NCBI GenBank assembly: GCA_015680685.1
Contig: MNCI01014977.1
Coordinates: 24,019-88,018, forward strand
Reading direction: 5' to 3'
DNA from: Gnetum montanum
Lineage: Eukaryota; Streptophyta; Gnetopsida; Gnetales; Gnetaceae
Length of the DNA: 64,000 nucleotides
Positions 49,870-60,567 of the stretch are shown here, piece by piece; the first letter of the stretch is position 1, and every line of letters begins with the position of its first letter. A model generated the notes under the pieces. That model saw only the letters and a list, made by a program, of their open reading frames with translations. It was not told the DNA's origin and searched no databases. Both the position numbers and the translations under genes were made by a program.

Positions 49870-50763
49870 TGATGAGTGGTGGAGGCATCCCACCACTCTA
49901 CTATACAAATCATCAGTGCTACCAAGCAACCATATCATAATCTATGGATTGACAATGTAATTATGTTAGTAATTGATGTTAAGTTTGAGATCACTATCTT
50001 CCCACTTCGAGTTAGTGAAGTTCGAGTGTATGTTTTAACTCTTAGTGAAGCATATGATTAGTTGATGTTGTTAGGCTCTAATTACTCCTAGTTACAAACA
50101 TAATGAAAATTTAGAATAACAATCTAAATCTAAGTAATGATGGTAATGTAAATATATTTTAGCCTATAGCAATGAGCATCCAATCTTGGATTATTCTATA
50201 CACCTTGGACTCATGTAACCATCACTAGGTTACTAAGCATTATGCTATTGGGCAAACCAAGCAATAACACCACTAGGATTACCAAAAAATTACACTTATA
50301 TGCTCGAAACTAGTCATACTCATTCCACTCTACTAATGAACAAGTAAAGTAAAGTAATCTGAAAATGTAAAGAGTTAACTTAGTAAACATGGAAATTAAG
50401 TTAAGTAAAATAATAAAACTAAGTGGATGTTGCAATGATGAAAAGAAATCTTGATCTTTATTTTTGAACATGAACTATGCCCAATTACACTTCACTCAAA
50501 TAAAGATTCCGTACAACTAATCAACACCACACTACAGGTATTCACTCTATCACTAACTATGAAAACAAATTGCAAGAGTCTAGATAAGGGTGGAATGAAA
50601 AAGTTGTCGATTGTGCATCTAAGTGCTAGTATTTATAGGGCTGCACAGATTCTAAGACATTGCATCAAGAATGAAATAGGATTGTCTATGGCATTGTAAC
50701 TACGATATCATTAATAGAATATCATAGTTATGATATCGTAATGAATGAAAATTAGTTTTATCA
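49870..50763 (-). repeat. Element C 5' LTR
   Basis: 894 bp with TG...CA ends. Reverse-strand TATAAATA at 50630-50637. The right-hand tip holds GATATC-type palindromes (50700-50745). Followed by ATTAT (50764-50768). Confidence 0.92.
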
Positions 50764-50768
50764 ATTAT

Positions 50769-50985
50769 GCTCAAGAATGCTCCCAAAATCTTCAAGGTAG
50801 AAGTGGTAGTCAAAGACCAAATGAGAATCCTAGGTTGAATGTAGTTAAGTATCAACCTCATAATCCATTGATGATCTTTAATAGGGATAATTAGGAGCAA
50901 GATATAAGACTTTTAAACTTCTTCAAGCAAGTGCATAAAGGTTTGACCACCTTAGTGCAAGGTGGAGGATATGATGTTTAATTAG
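50769..50985 (+). pseudogene. Gag of element D, 3' part
   Basis: Directly after the second copy of the C target duplication the plus strand continues the D gag: the remaining zinc-knuckle residues and an Asn/Gln/Arg-rich tail, then 'LLNFFKQVHKGLTTL'. No protease or pol follows before the LTR-like repeat at 51370. Confidence 0.6.
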
Positions 50986-51369
50986 AGTAGCAAGTGCTAA
51001 GAGGATCAGAAAGTGATCAACTTAGTGCAACAATTTCCTTCATGAATTGATTCTAGGCAAAGAAAAGAGGAAAAAGGAAGAAGCATAGGATTTTGATTGT
51101 GTCTTAAAGTAAGGAACATAGGATGGTAACTACGTCTTTGAGCAAGGAGTGTAGGATTGTGATTGCATCTTCAAATAAGAAGCATGGGATTGGGATTATA
51201 TCTTCAAGAAGAAAGCATAGGATTGAGATGAAGAAATGAGTGCCTTCAGAGAACTACATCTCTATATCACTATAAGTGTAGGAAAATGGTTTGCGTTTTA
51301 AGTAAGTATTGCTTTAAGTTGAAAGGTTGGTACAGTTTGGATAAACAAGGATAAGCCTTTTCTTCCTTA
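50986..51369. other. Decayed D-element sequence, no gene seen
   Basis: Contains several imperfect copies of a short motif ('agcataggatt(g/t)tgatt', at 51085-51225), giving a diffuse tandem repeat. No domain recognised. Confidence 0.4.
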
Positions 51370-52150
51370 AACTAGGTTGTGTGAGCATCTCTAAGCCTTG
51401 GTTGGATGTTAAGTTAAGTTCAACATTTGTTCTTTATAGTGGATTACATTAACCATTAAATCGTTTTATCTACAATTGTCAAATGGGTTTAGGTTGTTCA
51501 ATACCCTTAATATCCATTATGCTCTCCATGTTTAAAGGTGCATATAAACAAAGACCTAAGCTTTGAGGATGTTACTTCTTTCAAGCAAGGAAGAGTGTAG
51601 AAAAACATGCCTTGTTAGTGGGTTGAAGGCTATTTTTCTTTGGAATGATGGCTAAAGGAATATGAAGATTCTCATGAGTTTTATGCTATCCCAACCATCT
51701 CTAAAGAACTACATTAGTCTTGATTCCTCTATGTACCTCTTCACAGGTATATGTAGGCTTGCGAAGGAGCTTCAAGTTTGATACTCGAGCCACTATGCTT
51801 CTCTTTAAGAGTGGGGTTGAGGGCTAGATACGTTAAATTAGGAACATGTCTACGCTCTTCTAGGAGAATGATGTCTCTTGTGGTTGCATGTACTTGCTAT
51901 GGTTATGCATATGTGTGTGTGTCTTGTTGCATATATGATTTCATGTAGCATACTTAATACACTCCTAACCCATGAACTAATAGGTGATGTGCACTTATAA
52001 TGTGCATATAGGTGTTGTGAACATTGAGGTGTAGTCCATCTTGGGTCTACTTTCGGATGTCTAGCTAGTTTTGGACTCAAGGGTGGTGATGAATAGTGCT
52101 TCTTTAGAGTAGTGTTATTACCTTAGTAAATGTGATACCAAGTTATAGAT
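51370..52150 (-). repeat. LTR-like repeat, inverted partner of 8340-9080
   Basis: The reverse complement matches 8340-9080 in many blocks. It follows the D gag remnant and is followed by element F about 120 bases later. Borders are approximate. Confidence 0.5.
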
Positions 52151-52276
52151 ACCTTTGGTCAAGATCTTTCTCACAATTACAATTGGGAGATGTGCATTAA
52201 ATAGAGGATTTCAAGTGGATTGAGAGACTTATTTGATTTTAAAAACAAATGTTAAAATAAAAGTATCTTATCCTAG

Positions 52277-53137
52277 TGATGAGTGGCGAGGTACCCCTAC
52301 ACTCAACCATATGAATACGAGCGTTACACACGCGATAAAGTTGAACTCCACAAACTAAGTGCCTACACGCCTTATGGAACACTTAAGGTTAATCATTCAT
52401 TGTCTTCCCAGACTTACTTGTATTGTCACGATTGTATGGTTAAGTAAGTATGAGGTATGTGATTTTTATATCTTTTCTGTTTTATCGCCTATGCTAGGAA
52501 GGAAAAGGTGAAGAGACTAATTAGCTAACCTTAACTAACTAACTAAGCCTTAATTAACCTAGCATCAATATCCGTTCCCACTTACCATTCACACCCTGAA
52601 CCAATGCAACCTTGGTTACCAAATGTTATTCGTTACTAGGATTACCAAGCGTAACGCACGTGCTCGAAGCGGTCATACTGAATGCACTTAACTACGGGAG
52701 AAGGATTGAAAGAGATTTAATTAACTAATAAAGCATTTAAATGATAAAAAATAAATAACAATAAGTAAAGTCCTATTTATCCTAGTACATGCACTGCAAG
52801 GTTTATCCAAGAAGTTTGTCTTTATTTCCGTACACAAACTTGTGTTCAGGAACAATATTTGCTCGAATAAAGATCCGTTCACTTTGGAGCTCCTACTGCG
52901 GGCACATGGAAATTATTCTATCTCTAGAGAGGTAAAACTACTAGAGTTTCACTATGATCTAGGCCTAGATTGAGAAACAAGGGAGAGCCACCTCTTATTT
53001 ATAGATTTGGCGGTGCACTGCGATATTGTGTATGCGATATCGCAGGGGAAAACACGATATCGTGTACGTGATATTGCAAGGGAAGACGTGATATCACGTA
53101 CGTGATATCGTGACCCATGCGATATCGTGTCCCATCA
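52277..53137 (-). repeat. Element F 3' LTR
   Basis: 861 bp, TGATGAGTGG...CCCATCA. It is 68 bp longer than the other copy, mainly because of extra GATATC-palindrome units at 53025-53130. Confidence 0.92.
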
Positions 53138-53150
53138 TACCCCCATGACT
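53138..53150 (-). other. Polypurine tract of element F
   Basis: AGTCATGGGGGTA on the minus strand next to the 3' LTR. Confidence 0.85.
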
Positions 53151-53281
53151 AAATAAAAACTCATCCTTGAGTTCCTTACAAAATATTGGGATGGTATGAG
53201 ATTATTGACTCAAATGGAACTAATGGTGAATGGGATGACATGTGAACGGATCATCATTACAGAACAAGATAAAACTGGTGT

Positions 53282-53509
53282 TCATGACAACAAGAGTGAA
53301 CACCTTATACATTTGACATCAAGCCTTATTTGGCAGTTGAGAGAGAAGAGAGAAGAGAGAAGAAGTCTGTTGCTGCCAACGCCAAGATTGCGCCTTTTTT
53401 TGTCTATCCATAAGCACGCCATCGATCTTGCTCCTTGCATAGTTGCTTTCAGCACTACTCCATTCCAAGTGTTCCCTCTAGATCCAATCCGTTGTTGTAT
53501 GATTGCCAT
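53282..53509 (-). pseudogene. Element F ORF3 remnant (75 codons)
   Basis: ATG at 53509 follows ...GTGTGTAG directly, the same AG-ATG junction as in A, B and C, with TGCTAAT 22-30 bases upstream. The frame (MAIIQQRIGSRGN...) shows no similarity to the ORF3 domain. Sequence just past its end matches the 3' flank of ORF3 in A ('tcatgaacacca'). So the ORF3 body was deleted or replaced. Confidence 0.55.
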
Positions 53510-55060
53510 CTACACACACAACACAGTCTTTTATTAGCAAGGGTAAATGAATCATAATGCAATTGATACCTTGCTTCGGTGAAAGGTCCATTGGCTGAGT
53601 TGTCGTATGGCTAATGCGGATCTGGAGATATACTAATGGTGACTACTGAAGGTGTAGGGGTTAGGAGAAAATCAAAAAAATTGGGTCTAGACCACCATGA
53701 CTAAGAGCAAACCTTCGGTAGTGGTAGAATGGAGAAAGGAAAAGAACAAGAAGGATGTAGAAAAAGAGACAACTATAATGTCGATGAAACAGATGTCCAG
53801 ATAGAAATGAACAAAATAAAGTTGATTGCAAAAATGTTAAGGGAAAGAATTTAACTGGTGCACCAAATAGGAGTGTCAATGGGTCCTCCCCAAAGCAGGC
53901 TCATGCCCTTAATGCCCTGACAAACCCACATTCAAAGAGTTTGTAGGCTCTAAGAACATCATTTGGAAACAAGAGTTAAAGTCTTAGCCACAAGAATTTA
54001 CCAAAAAGAAAACAATGCGTCAACGAAAATATATACTAATGATACAACTAGTAATGAGGTGAACAATGGAGAGAAGGATGGAGAGAAGAGAATGGAATGG
54101 AATCCCAAGAACAAGGTGGTGTACAGCCCCTTGTGGATTTCATGATTAATGTGACTTAGTAGATCCCATTCCAAGTCTTACCTCAAACAAACCACATCCA
54201 GTGACTTTGCATTAATGCATTCAGCCAATCCATCCCCTTGAAGTAACAAGAATGCCTTCACCAAAGAGCCACCACCATTCTGACGAAACAAAGGAGGAGA
54301 GAATGGGAAGCGAGAAGGGCCTTAGTTAGAGGGAACATTTTTATTTTAGTTCCATAACCAGTGCTTGTAGCCCAAATGATTATTTCATCTAAGGGGTGTG
54401 CTTTGAATTCTCACTATTTTTTTTATGTTTATGCGGGAGAATCACACCATGCAAAGACTTTGTTATTTTTATTTACTCAGCTTCCCAATAATTAAGTAAC
54501 GTCGAAACGGTAAGAAAACTCAAGAAGAAAACATCAAAGCACCCAAGAGAATGGCCAACACAAATGCATCAAGTTCCCTTGAAGTCACACCCTTTTCAAT
54601 CCTTGAGTCCTTCCTTAGTTTGAGAAATGCCCAGTCACCGATTCGTTGATAGTTATTATTTAGAAAGGAACTATACATTTCCAAGCCGAGAGAGACCATA
54701 GAAATTTTTGGATGAATAGATGAAGTCGACTCATTACCTGTCATATCAAAAGAACCATACCTTAGTATCAACATCATAATCTTAAAGGTAAAAACTAAAC
54801 ATTAGCAATCAATAGGAAAATAGTTCATACCATCATGAAGAACACTTATTAAATGACAAACTTATAAGTTGGATAACACACACAAGAAATGGAAAAGTAT
54901 GAACGATGTTGTAAAACAAAAAATAAGAAAAGTTAAAGAAATTTGTAAAACAAAAATATGTAAAACAAAAACGTGTAAAACAAAAATGTGTAAGACAAAA
55001 ATGTGTAAAACAAAAAATTCTAAAAAGAATTGAGGGCCTCAATTAATTAGCATAGATGGC
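53510..55060 (-). other. Element F pol-ORF3 spacer with tandem repeat
   Basis: On the minus strand it matches the A and B spacers in blocks (about 54400-54300). At 54941-55015 five copies of a 16-base unit (tgtaaaacaaaaa plus variable bases, plus strand) form a tandem repeat; shorter forms of it occur in the A and B spacers. Confidence 0.7.
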
Positions 55061-55076
55061 CATCTCCCCCATGACT
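55061..55076 (-). other. Internal polypurine-tract-like motif, element F
   Basis: AGTCATGGGGGAGATG on the minus strand, identical to the A motif over its core. Confidence 0.6.
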
Positions 55077-55342
55077 AAATGGAAAGGGAGAAATCTAAAA
55101 TAATGAACACCTATTTGAATTTCTTAAAAGTGTCCAACTTCTTCCAATTGATGTTTAGGGTTTAGGGTTGAAAGTTGACGATGCTCATACTCCAATGTAT
55201 CTATGCCTTCGTTGTGGGCATGAGTTGTTCCCCCAATTTATTTCATGCATGTTGGTGGGCTTCTTTCTTGATCACCTGTCAACCACTGGGTGTTCTCTTG
55301 TTGTGTGGTTGCTACATATAGGCACCATTGTATCTGTGTATC

Positions 55343-55880
55343 TTAGGCACACCAGTTGCATGTAGGAAATGCTGAGCATTCCTCGATATCATCACCCTTT
55401 GAGTCACTGTATGTGATGCATGGAACTTTCTTCTTCTCAATTTTTCCATAAATGTTTACCTTAGATATTTTTAAGGAAAGATCATGGATTCCTAGGCATG
55501 GGTCTATTGTACTTAGCCATGCCCTTTCCATTATAATTGGGAAGTCCCCTTTGTTACTGTTAACTTCTATCACTAGGAAATCAGCTGGGTATGACCAACC
55601 ACACACAATGGTAACGATGTCCTCCACCAATCCTAAGGGAATGGTGATGGACTAGTCAACCAGCTCTAATTGAATGTTGCTCTTCTTGAGTGGAGGCAGG
55701 TTTTAGGATTTATACATTTCTTGTGATATTAAGTTGACTCCAGAACTTGAGTCAAGAAGAGCCTTATGAGGTTTGTTCCCAATGACTTGGAGGTAGATTA
55801 AGGGACTTCCAAGGTCAGAGAGTTTCCTAGGAAGGTGGCCTACCTTGATCCAGTCGGTAACGGTATGTGTTAACATAACC
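55343..55880 (-). pseudogene. Element F aspartic protease
   Basis: Minus strand: 'KALLDSSSGVNLI' (about 55775-55735), where the relatives have D-S-G-S/G-x: the Gly of the D-S-G loop is Ser. Then 'ELVDQSITIPLGLVEDIVTI' and an open stretch (55630-55343) with 'GWSYPADFLVIEVN' and 'IIMERAWLSTIDPCLGIHD'. The linker that follows is cut off near 55111, where pol should begin. Confidence 0.8.
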
Positions 55881-56399
55881 GTATACGTTAAGCCCTATTG
55901 TTGGTTTGAAGGGAGCTCCGAAGCCTTATTTGTTAGAGGAGCATGCACAGACTCAACCACTTGTGGCTGTGAGAGCTTGTTTGGACTTTTGATTCTGAAG
56001 AAAGATCTTCTCTTCTTGCGGTTGTTAGAACTAGTAACGAGTTGAAGGTTTACAGCTCTCATAGCATTATGTTGCTACAATTGAGTGGGAAATACCCTTG
56101 GCATTGTTGGAGCGATTGGTGGTGGAGCTACCAGCGTAAGAGGTGCGGATGGATTTAGAGGATGGTATACATGTGGAGTATCCCTTCCAAGAGAGGGAGT
56201 TTGAAAATATTCCCAAACTGGGTAGTGATGTTGTGGGGTTGCGTGACCCATAGAGTCACTTGGAAAAATCGGCTATTGCACATAGTATCCATATGGGTCT
56301 AGTTGCTGGTAAGGGTATTATTGTCTTGGTGATGCCATCCCCCATGACTGTGGGTGTTGCCACTGCTGGTGTTGCCCGATAGGTTGTGGCGGATTTCCA

Positions 56400-58393
56400 C
56401 TTGGATAATACGTTAACGGTTGGTGGAACTGCCTTAGGTTACATTGGGGATAAGGTAACCTTTGAGGTGCCTGCTATCTATTAAGTCTTGGGTTGAGTGC
56501 ATACACCCCGGACTCTTGTAGATGTGAGATTATTGGGCAACATCCCTTAGGATGGTCATATTGGCAAATCTCACATCCACTTTCATTGTTCGTGTCAGAA
56601 TCCACAACCTCATCGGCGATAGTCATTTTTCCCTTACCCTTGTCACGTGCATGGCCTGAATCTCTCCGCTTTTTCTTATCATGGTCACTACTTCATTCCT
56701 CCTTAGATTCCTCTACAATCTTTAGGACAGTTTCAATTTTACTATCTAAGGAGCTCCATATTTCATCTACCTTAGTCGACACTTCCATTGTTTGCTTTTG
56801 AAGGGGCAAGGTTTTTCTATTCACCAACTCTTCAAGTGGTGACTCATCCTCTTCATTGCAGAATCTCACTCCCCTCTTTCGGAGGGAAGGATCATGGTTA
56901 TATTCTTCCGCACTTTCTCTTTTCTGTAGCTCCCCTTCTTCTTTAGCTACTTGCTCCAACAATCGATGAATTTCATGGGACCTAAGTTCAGATAACCTCC
57001 CTTGGGCATAAGTCCTAAGGGTTCTCCTAGTTTCGTCTCTTAGCCCATCTATGAAGTGGCAGAGTTGATCCCGTTGTGCGTAACCATGGCCCAGACAACG
57101 ATGTAGCAATGCATAATATCGACCCATGGCAACATCCAAGGGTTCATGAGTACCCTGCTTCCATCCTTGGATCGGCTTATGTAAGTTGGACACTCTGGAG
57201 TACGTTTGGTATTTATCGTTGAACAACTCTAACATCGTACTCCATCTCCTAATGGTTTCCAGCTCTAAGGACCGATACCAACTCTCTATTTCTTTTATGA
57301 GTGTCCTACGAAACAACTTTAATTTCTGCCACTCGTTTTCAATATTTTGCAAGGTGTAGGTATCATGGAATGCCTGTAAGTGATTCTACGGATTAGCATT
57401 GTATCCCCCCTCAAATCGTGGGATATTGTTCATATCTAGCCTCTTGATCCAGCTGTCTTTTTGATGCCTTGTGGGTATTCTACCTACCTCTGTAATGTTT
57501 AACATACTTCGGGTGGCAAGTAGGGGTTCATCATGATCATCTCTCTCATGACGTCTATGATGCCTACGTGGTTCCCTACTTTCCCTTCTTTCATGCCTTG
57601 ATTCCCTAGAGTGCCCTCGTCCTCACTCTCAACTCTCTCGTCGAGGTCTCTCATTTTGCTTACCCTTATCCTCACTGTTATGCTCTTTATGATTGCGCCC
57701 TGATGTGGAAGGAGAGGGTGAATGGTGTGATGAAGGGGAAGAAGAAGAAGAACCATCACCATGACGATGTTTCTTACCTTCTCTTCAGTGACTAGGGCCT
57801 TGATCGTGATGACAATCCAAATGCTTATCCTTATCATGTGTTTTTGTTCCCTCAGTGAAAAGTTGGTGTTCATGGGGATCAGAACCAGGGTTGTGTATTG
57901 TGGAGCATAGGTTCTAATACCCCACCTCCTCACTATTGTTAGGAGGGGGAACATCATTTGATGGAGAACTTGTTATAATTGGTTCACCATCTCCAATTTC
58001 TCTTAGGATGTGCAAGATCCCTTTGCCCTTCAACAATGTATGGTGGCTCTCCTGCCGCAAGTCCCTTAGACGTTGCACTGTTGTGGGATGGTAATCCCTT
58101 ATGTCATAATCCTCTGCAACGTATTCAGTGTATAATTCCGTCATGCCTATATGTGCAAGAGCACGAAGAAGCATGTTAAGGACTGCCCGATTTGGAGGTA
58201 ACACTATGTTACCTTGCAAGTCTCTCCAATGTAGTTGTTCATCCTAATGGAGGATAAAGGTAAAATCGGGTATATACTCATTGGGATGAGTATATACCAC
58301 TCGATACTGTTGAGGAACTGGCGGTTCATGGTTATGTGTGTTAGACTGCTGATCCTTAGGTGGTGAAGTGCTCTTATTTGAAGAAGAAGACAT
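56400..58393 (-). pseudogene. Element F gag (best preserved in the window)
   Basis: ATG at 58393 (MSSSSNKSTSPPKDQQ). 'DLQGNIVLPPNRAVLNMLLR' is at 58228-58170. A Ser/His/Arg/Glu-rich region (57850-57560) precedes a 219-codon open stretch (57352-56693) with the capsid-type pattern: 'LFRRTLIKEIESWYRSLE', 'EPLDVAMGRYYALLHRCLGH' and 'LCHFIDGLRDETRRTLR'. Then comes the intact short zinc knuckle C-x2-C-x3-H-x3-C (56575-56540) and a Pro/Gln/Tyr tail. A few stops remain. If F moved recently, its RNA and perhaps Gag came from itself and its pol from relatives (inference). Confidence 0.85.
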
Positions 58394-58516
58394 TATGTCT
58401 TATTCGGTGTGCTGATTAACTGTTATTCAAATTTTTTTCTAATTAACCCTAAGGGTTCGTTTAAGCTCCCAACGATGTGGATAATTTCCTATGTTCTACT
58501 TAGTGCATAAACAACT

Positions 58517-58538
58517 TAGTCCTTGGTAGTGGAGCCAA
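58517..58538 (-). other. Primer-binding site of element F
   Basis: Minus strand TTGGCTCCACTACCAAGGAC directly after the 5' LTR, a variant of the B site. Confidence 0.7.
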
Positions 58539-59331
58539 TGATGAGTGGTGAGGTATCCCTACACTTAACCATATGAATACGAGCGTTACACGTGTGATCC
58601 GGTCAAACTCCACAGACTAAGTGCCTACACGCCTTATGGAACACTTAAGGTTAATTGTTCGTTGTCTTCCCAGACTTACTTGTATTTGTCACGGTTGTAT
58701 GGTTAAGTAAGTCTGAGGTATGTGATTTTTATATCTTTTTTGTTTTATCGCCTATGCTAGGAAGGAAAAGGTGAAGAGACTAATTAGCTAACCTTAACTA
58801 ACTAACTAAGCCTTAATTAACCTAGCATCGGTATCCGTTCCCACTTACCATTCACACCCTAAACCAATGCAACCTTGGTTACCAAACGCTATTCATTACT
58901 GGGATTACCAAGCGTAGCGCACGTGCTCAAAGCGGTTGCACTGAATGCACTTAACTACAGGAGAAGGGTTGAGAGAGATTTAATTAACTAATAAAGCATT
59001 TAAACGATAAACAATAAATAACAATAATTAAAGTCCTATTTAGCCTAGTCCATGCACTGCAAGGTTTATCCAAGAAGTTCGTCTTTATTTCTGTACACAA
59101 ACTTGTGTTCAGGTACAATATTTGCTTGAATAAAGATCCGTTCACTTTGGAGCTCTTACTGCGGGCACATGGAAATTATTCTATCTCTGGAGAGGTAAAA
59201 CTGCTAGATTTTCACTACAATCTAGGCCTAGAATGAGAAACAAGGGAGAGCCGCCTCTTATTTATAGATTTGGTAGCCCACTGCGATATCGCGTACACGA
59301 TATTGGGCCCATGCGATATCGCGTCCCATCA
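58539..59331 (-). repeat. Element F 5' LTR
   Basis: 793 bp, aligning with 52277-53137 with few differences apart from the palindrome array. Reverse-strand TATAAATA at 59259-59266. Confidence 0.92.
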
Positions 59332-59336
59332 CTTAG

Positions 59337-59765
59337 GAATCAAAAATAGTTATTTTGTCCTATTATGCAACAAACTATTTTGTATGGGTATGCAGTGTGG
59401 GATCTTGAACCTACTAGCAAATATTACAAGAAAATAGAAAAAGTTTAGAAGAATTTTAGGTTAAAAGACAAGTACAATATGATTTGCTACCTCTTGAAGT
59501 AGATATGATACCTTTAGAGATATAAGCTCTTTGTCAATTTGTAGCATATGTTCATAGGCTCTTTTGTGGCACAACAACTAAATTTTTTAAGGAAGTCCTA
59601 GTCATTATACAATAGAAAGGGTGGTTCCACAAGGGAATGATTTGGCTCAAAAAATGGAACATTGAGATAGATATTCTACATTGTGATATAAGGCAGCTTT
59701 GTAAAAGTATTAGAAACAAGGGCACTTTTGCACATCTAGAGTAACCCAACAATAAAGAAACAATT
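59337..59765. other. Old flank of element F, no gene seen
   Basis: Frames are broken and no domain was recognised. It precedes the fragment at 59770. Confidence 0.4.
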
Positions 59766-59769
59766 TAGA

Positions 59770-60010
59770 GGAGGCATTAACAAAAAAGTACCAAAATTGG
59801 GCTCCCATTATTTTAGAATTGAAATATGTAGATGGTCTAGATTCCAAGAGAAGAGAAAACTTATGCAATCAAAAAGCAATTGAAGATGAGCATCACATTT
59901 TCCTAGAATGTCTCATTTTTGTACAAAGTCACCACAAATGGCAAATTATAGCTAATAGTTTAATTGAGATTTTTTGGGGGGAGTTGGAACCCAAAATAAC
60001 TAAAACATAG
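59770..60010 (+). pseudogene. Possible non-LTR retroelement C-terminal fragment
   Basis: The plus strand reads 'ILELKYVDGLDSKRRENLCN' and then 'IEDEHHIFLECLIF', ending at a stop (60008-60010). An 'R-x-x-C...IEDExHFLLEC' block is found near the C-terminus of some non-LTR retrotransposon polyproteins. It is short and isolated, and the first Cys pair is incomplete. Confidence 0.35.
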
Positions 60011-60442
60011 GTACCTTTTAAGATTTATAGAAGTTTATAACTCAATGCTACCGAGTAAAATCAAACTTGTGATCTAGGGTTACTAGGCCAAGATCGGTAC
60101 CACTAAGCTAACATCTCATTGTTTTAATTAAGATTTTTGAAATAACACCATGAAAAATTTATTGATGAAATGTTTACTGCACATGCATATACCAAGTATA
60201 TTTCTTTTGTCCAACAAATCCTAAGATTCTCCAATAAATAATAAATAATAAAAAAAAACATTTCAGTTTCATATTTTATTTTATTTCAAAACCATATCGA
60301 GCAACAGGTTCGCACATCGCTCGCACAAATCCTACGCGTATCACACTTTTCTCGCCCAAATGGCACGGGTATGGCCTGGTAACGTTGACAGTTGAGAGCG
60401 AAGGCCCCTCAGAAACATTCCTCAACTTTTCCTGTAAGAGTG

Positions 60443-60450
60443 CTATAAAC
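60443..60450 (+). promoter_or_regulatory. Candidate TATA box of the PUS1-like gene
   Basis: CTATAAAC lies 118 bases before the ATG at 60568, followed by a pyrimidine-rich leader. The distance fits a short 5' UTR. Not tested. Confidence 0.4.
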
Positions 60451-60567
60451 CCTACTGGACACAAGTCTCTGCAATTCCTTCCTCCAACAAAGGCTATCGA
60501 ACCTCAAACTCAAGAACCGTTTGTCTTTTTTTTTTGGTTTTGTTTTTTACTCTTCCTCTTCCTGCTC

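Larger units (their letters stand above)
14704..50763 (-). mobile_element. Element C: pol-less Gypsy (Athila/Tat-like) element, split by A and B
   Basis: LTRs at 14704-15585 and 49870-50763 (882 and 894 bp) start TG and end CA and are flanked by identical ATTAT (14699-14703, 50764-50768). The minus-strand order is 5' LTR, primer-binding site, gag, protease, spacer, ORF3, polypurine tract, 3' LTR. Reverse transcriptase, RNase H and integrase are absent: sequence passes from just after the protease linker (about 46390) to the internal tract at 46166-46180. Without the A/B insertion the element is about 10.7 kb. It probably moved using enzymes of relatives. Confidence 0.9.
52277..59331 (-). mobile_element. 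Element F: short pol-less Gypsy element (gag and protease only)
   Basis: LTRs 52277-53137 and 58539-59331, flanked by CCTAG (52272-52276) and CTTAG (59332-59336), a target duplication with one change. On the minus strand: primer-binding site, gag, protease, then directly the post-pol spacer, a 75-codon remnant at the ORF3 position, and the polypurine tract. RT, RNase H, integrase and nearly all of ORF3 are gone. The LTRs are much more alike than those of B and gag is the least broken, so F is probably the youngest element here. Confidence 0.92.

Noticed and set aside
60385-60567. Upstream extension of the PUS1 frame (61 codons)
   Set aside because: It would need a TTG start and there is no ATG before 60568. 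The sequence looks like promoter and leader, with a CTATAAAC in it.
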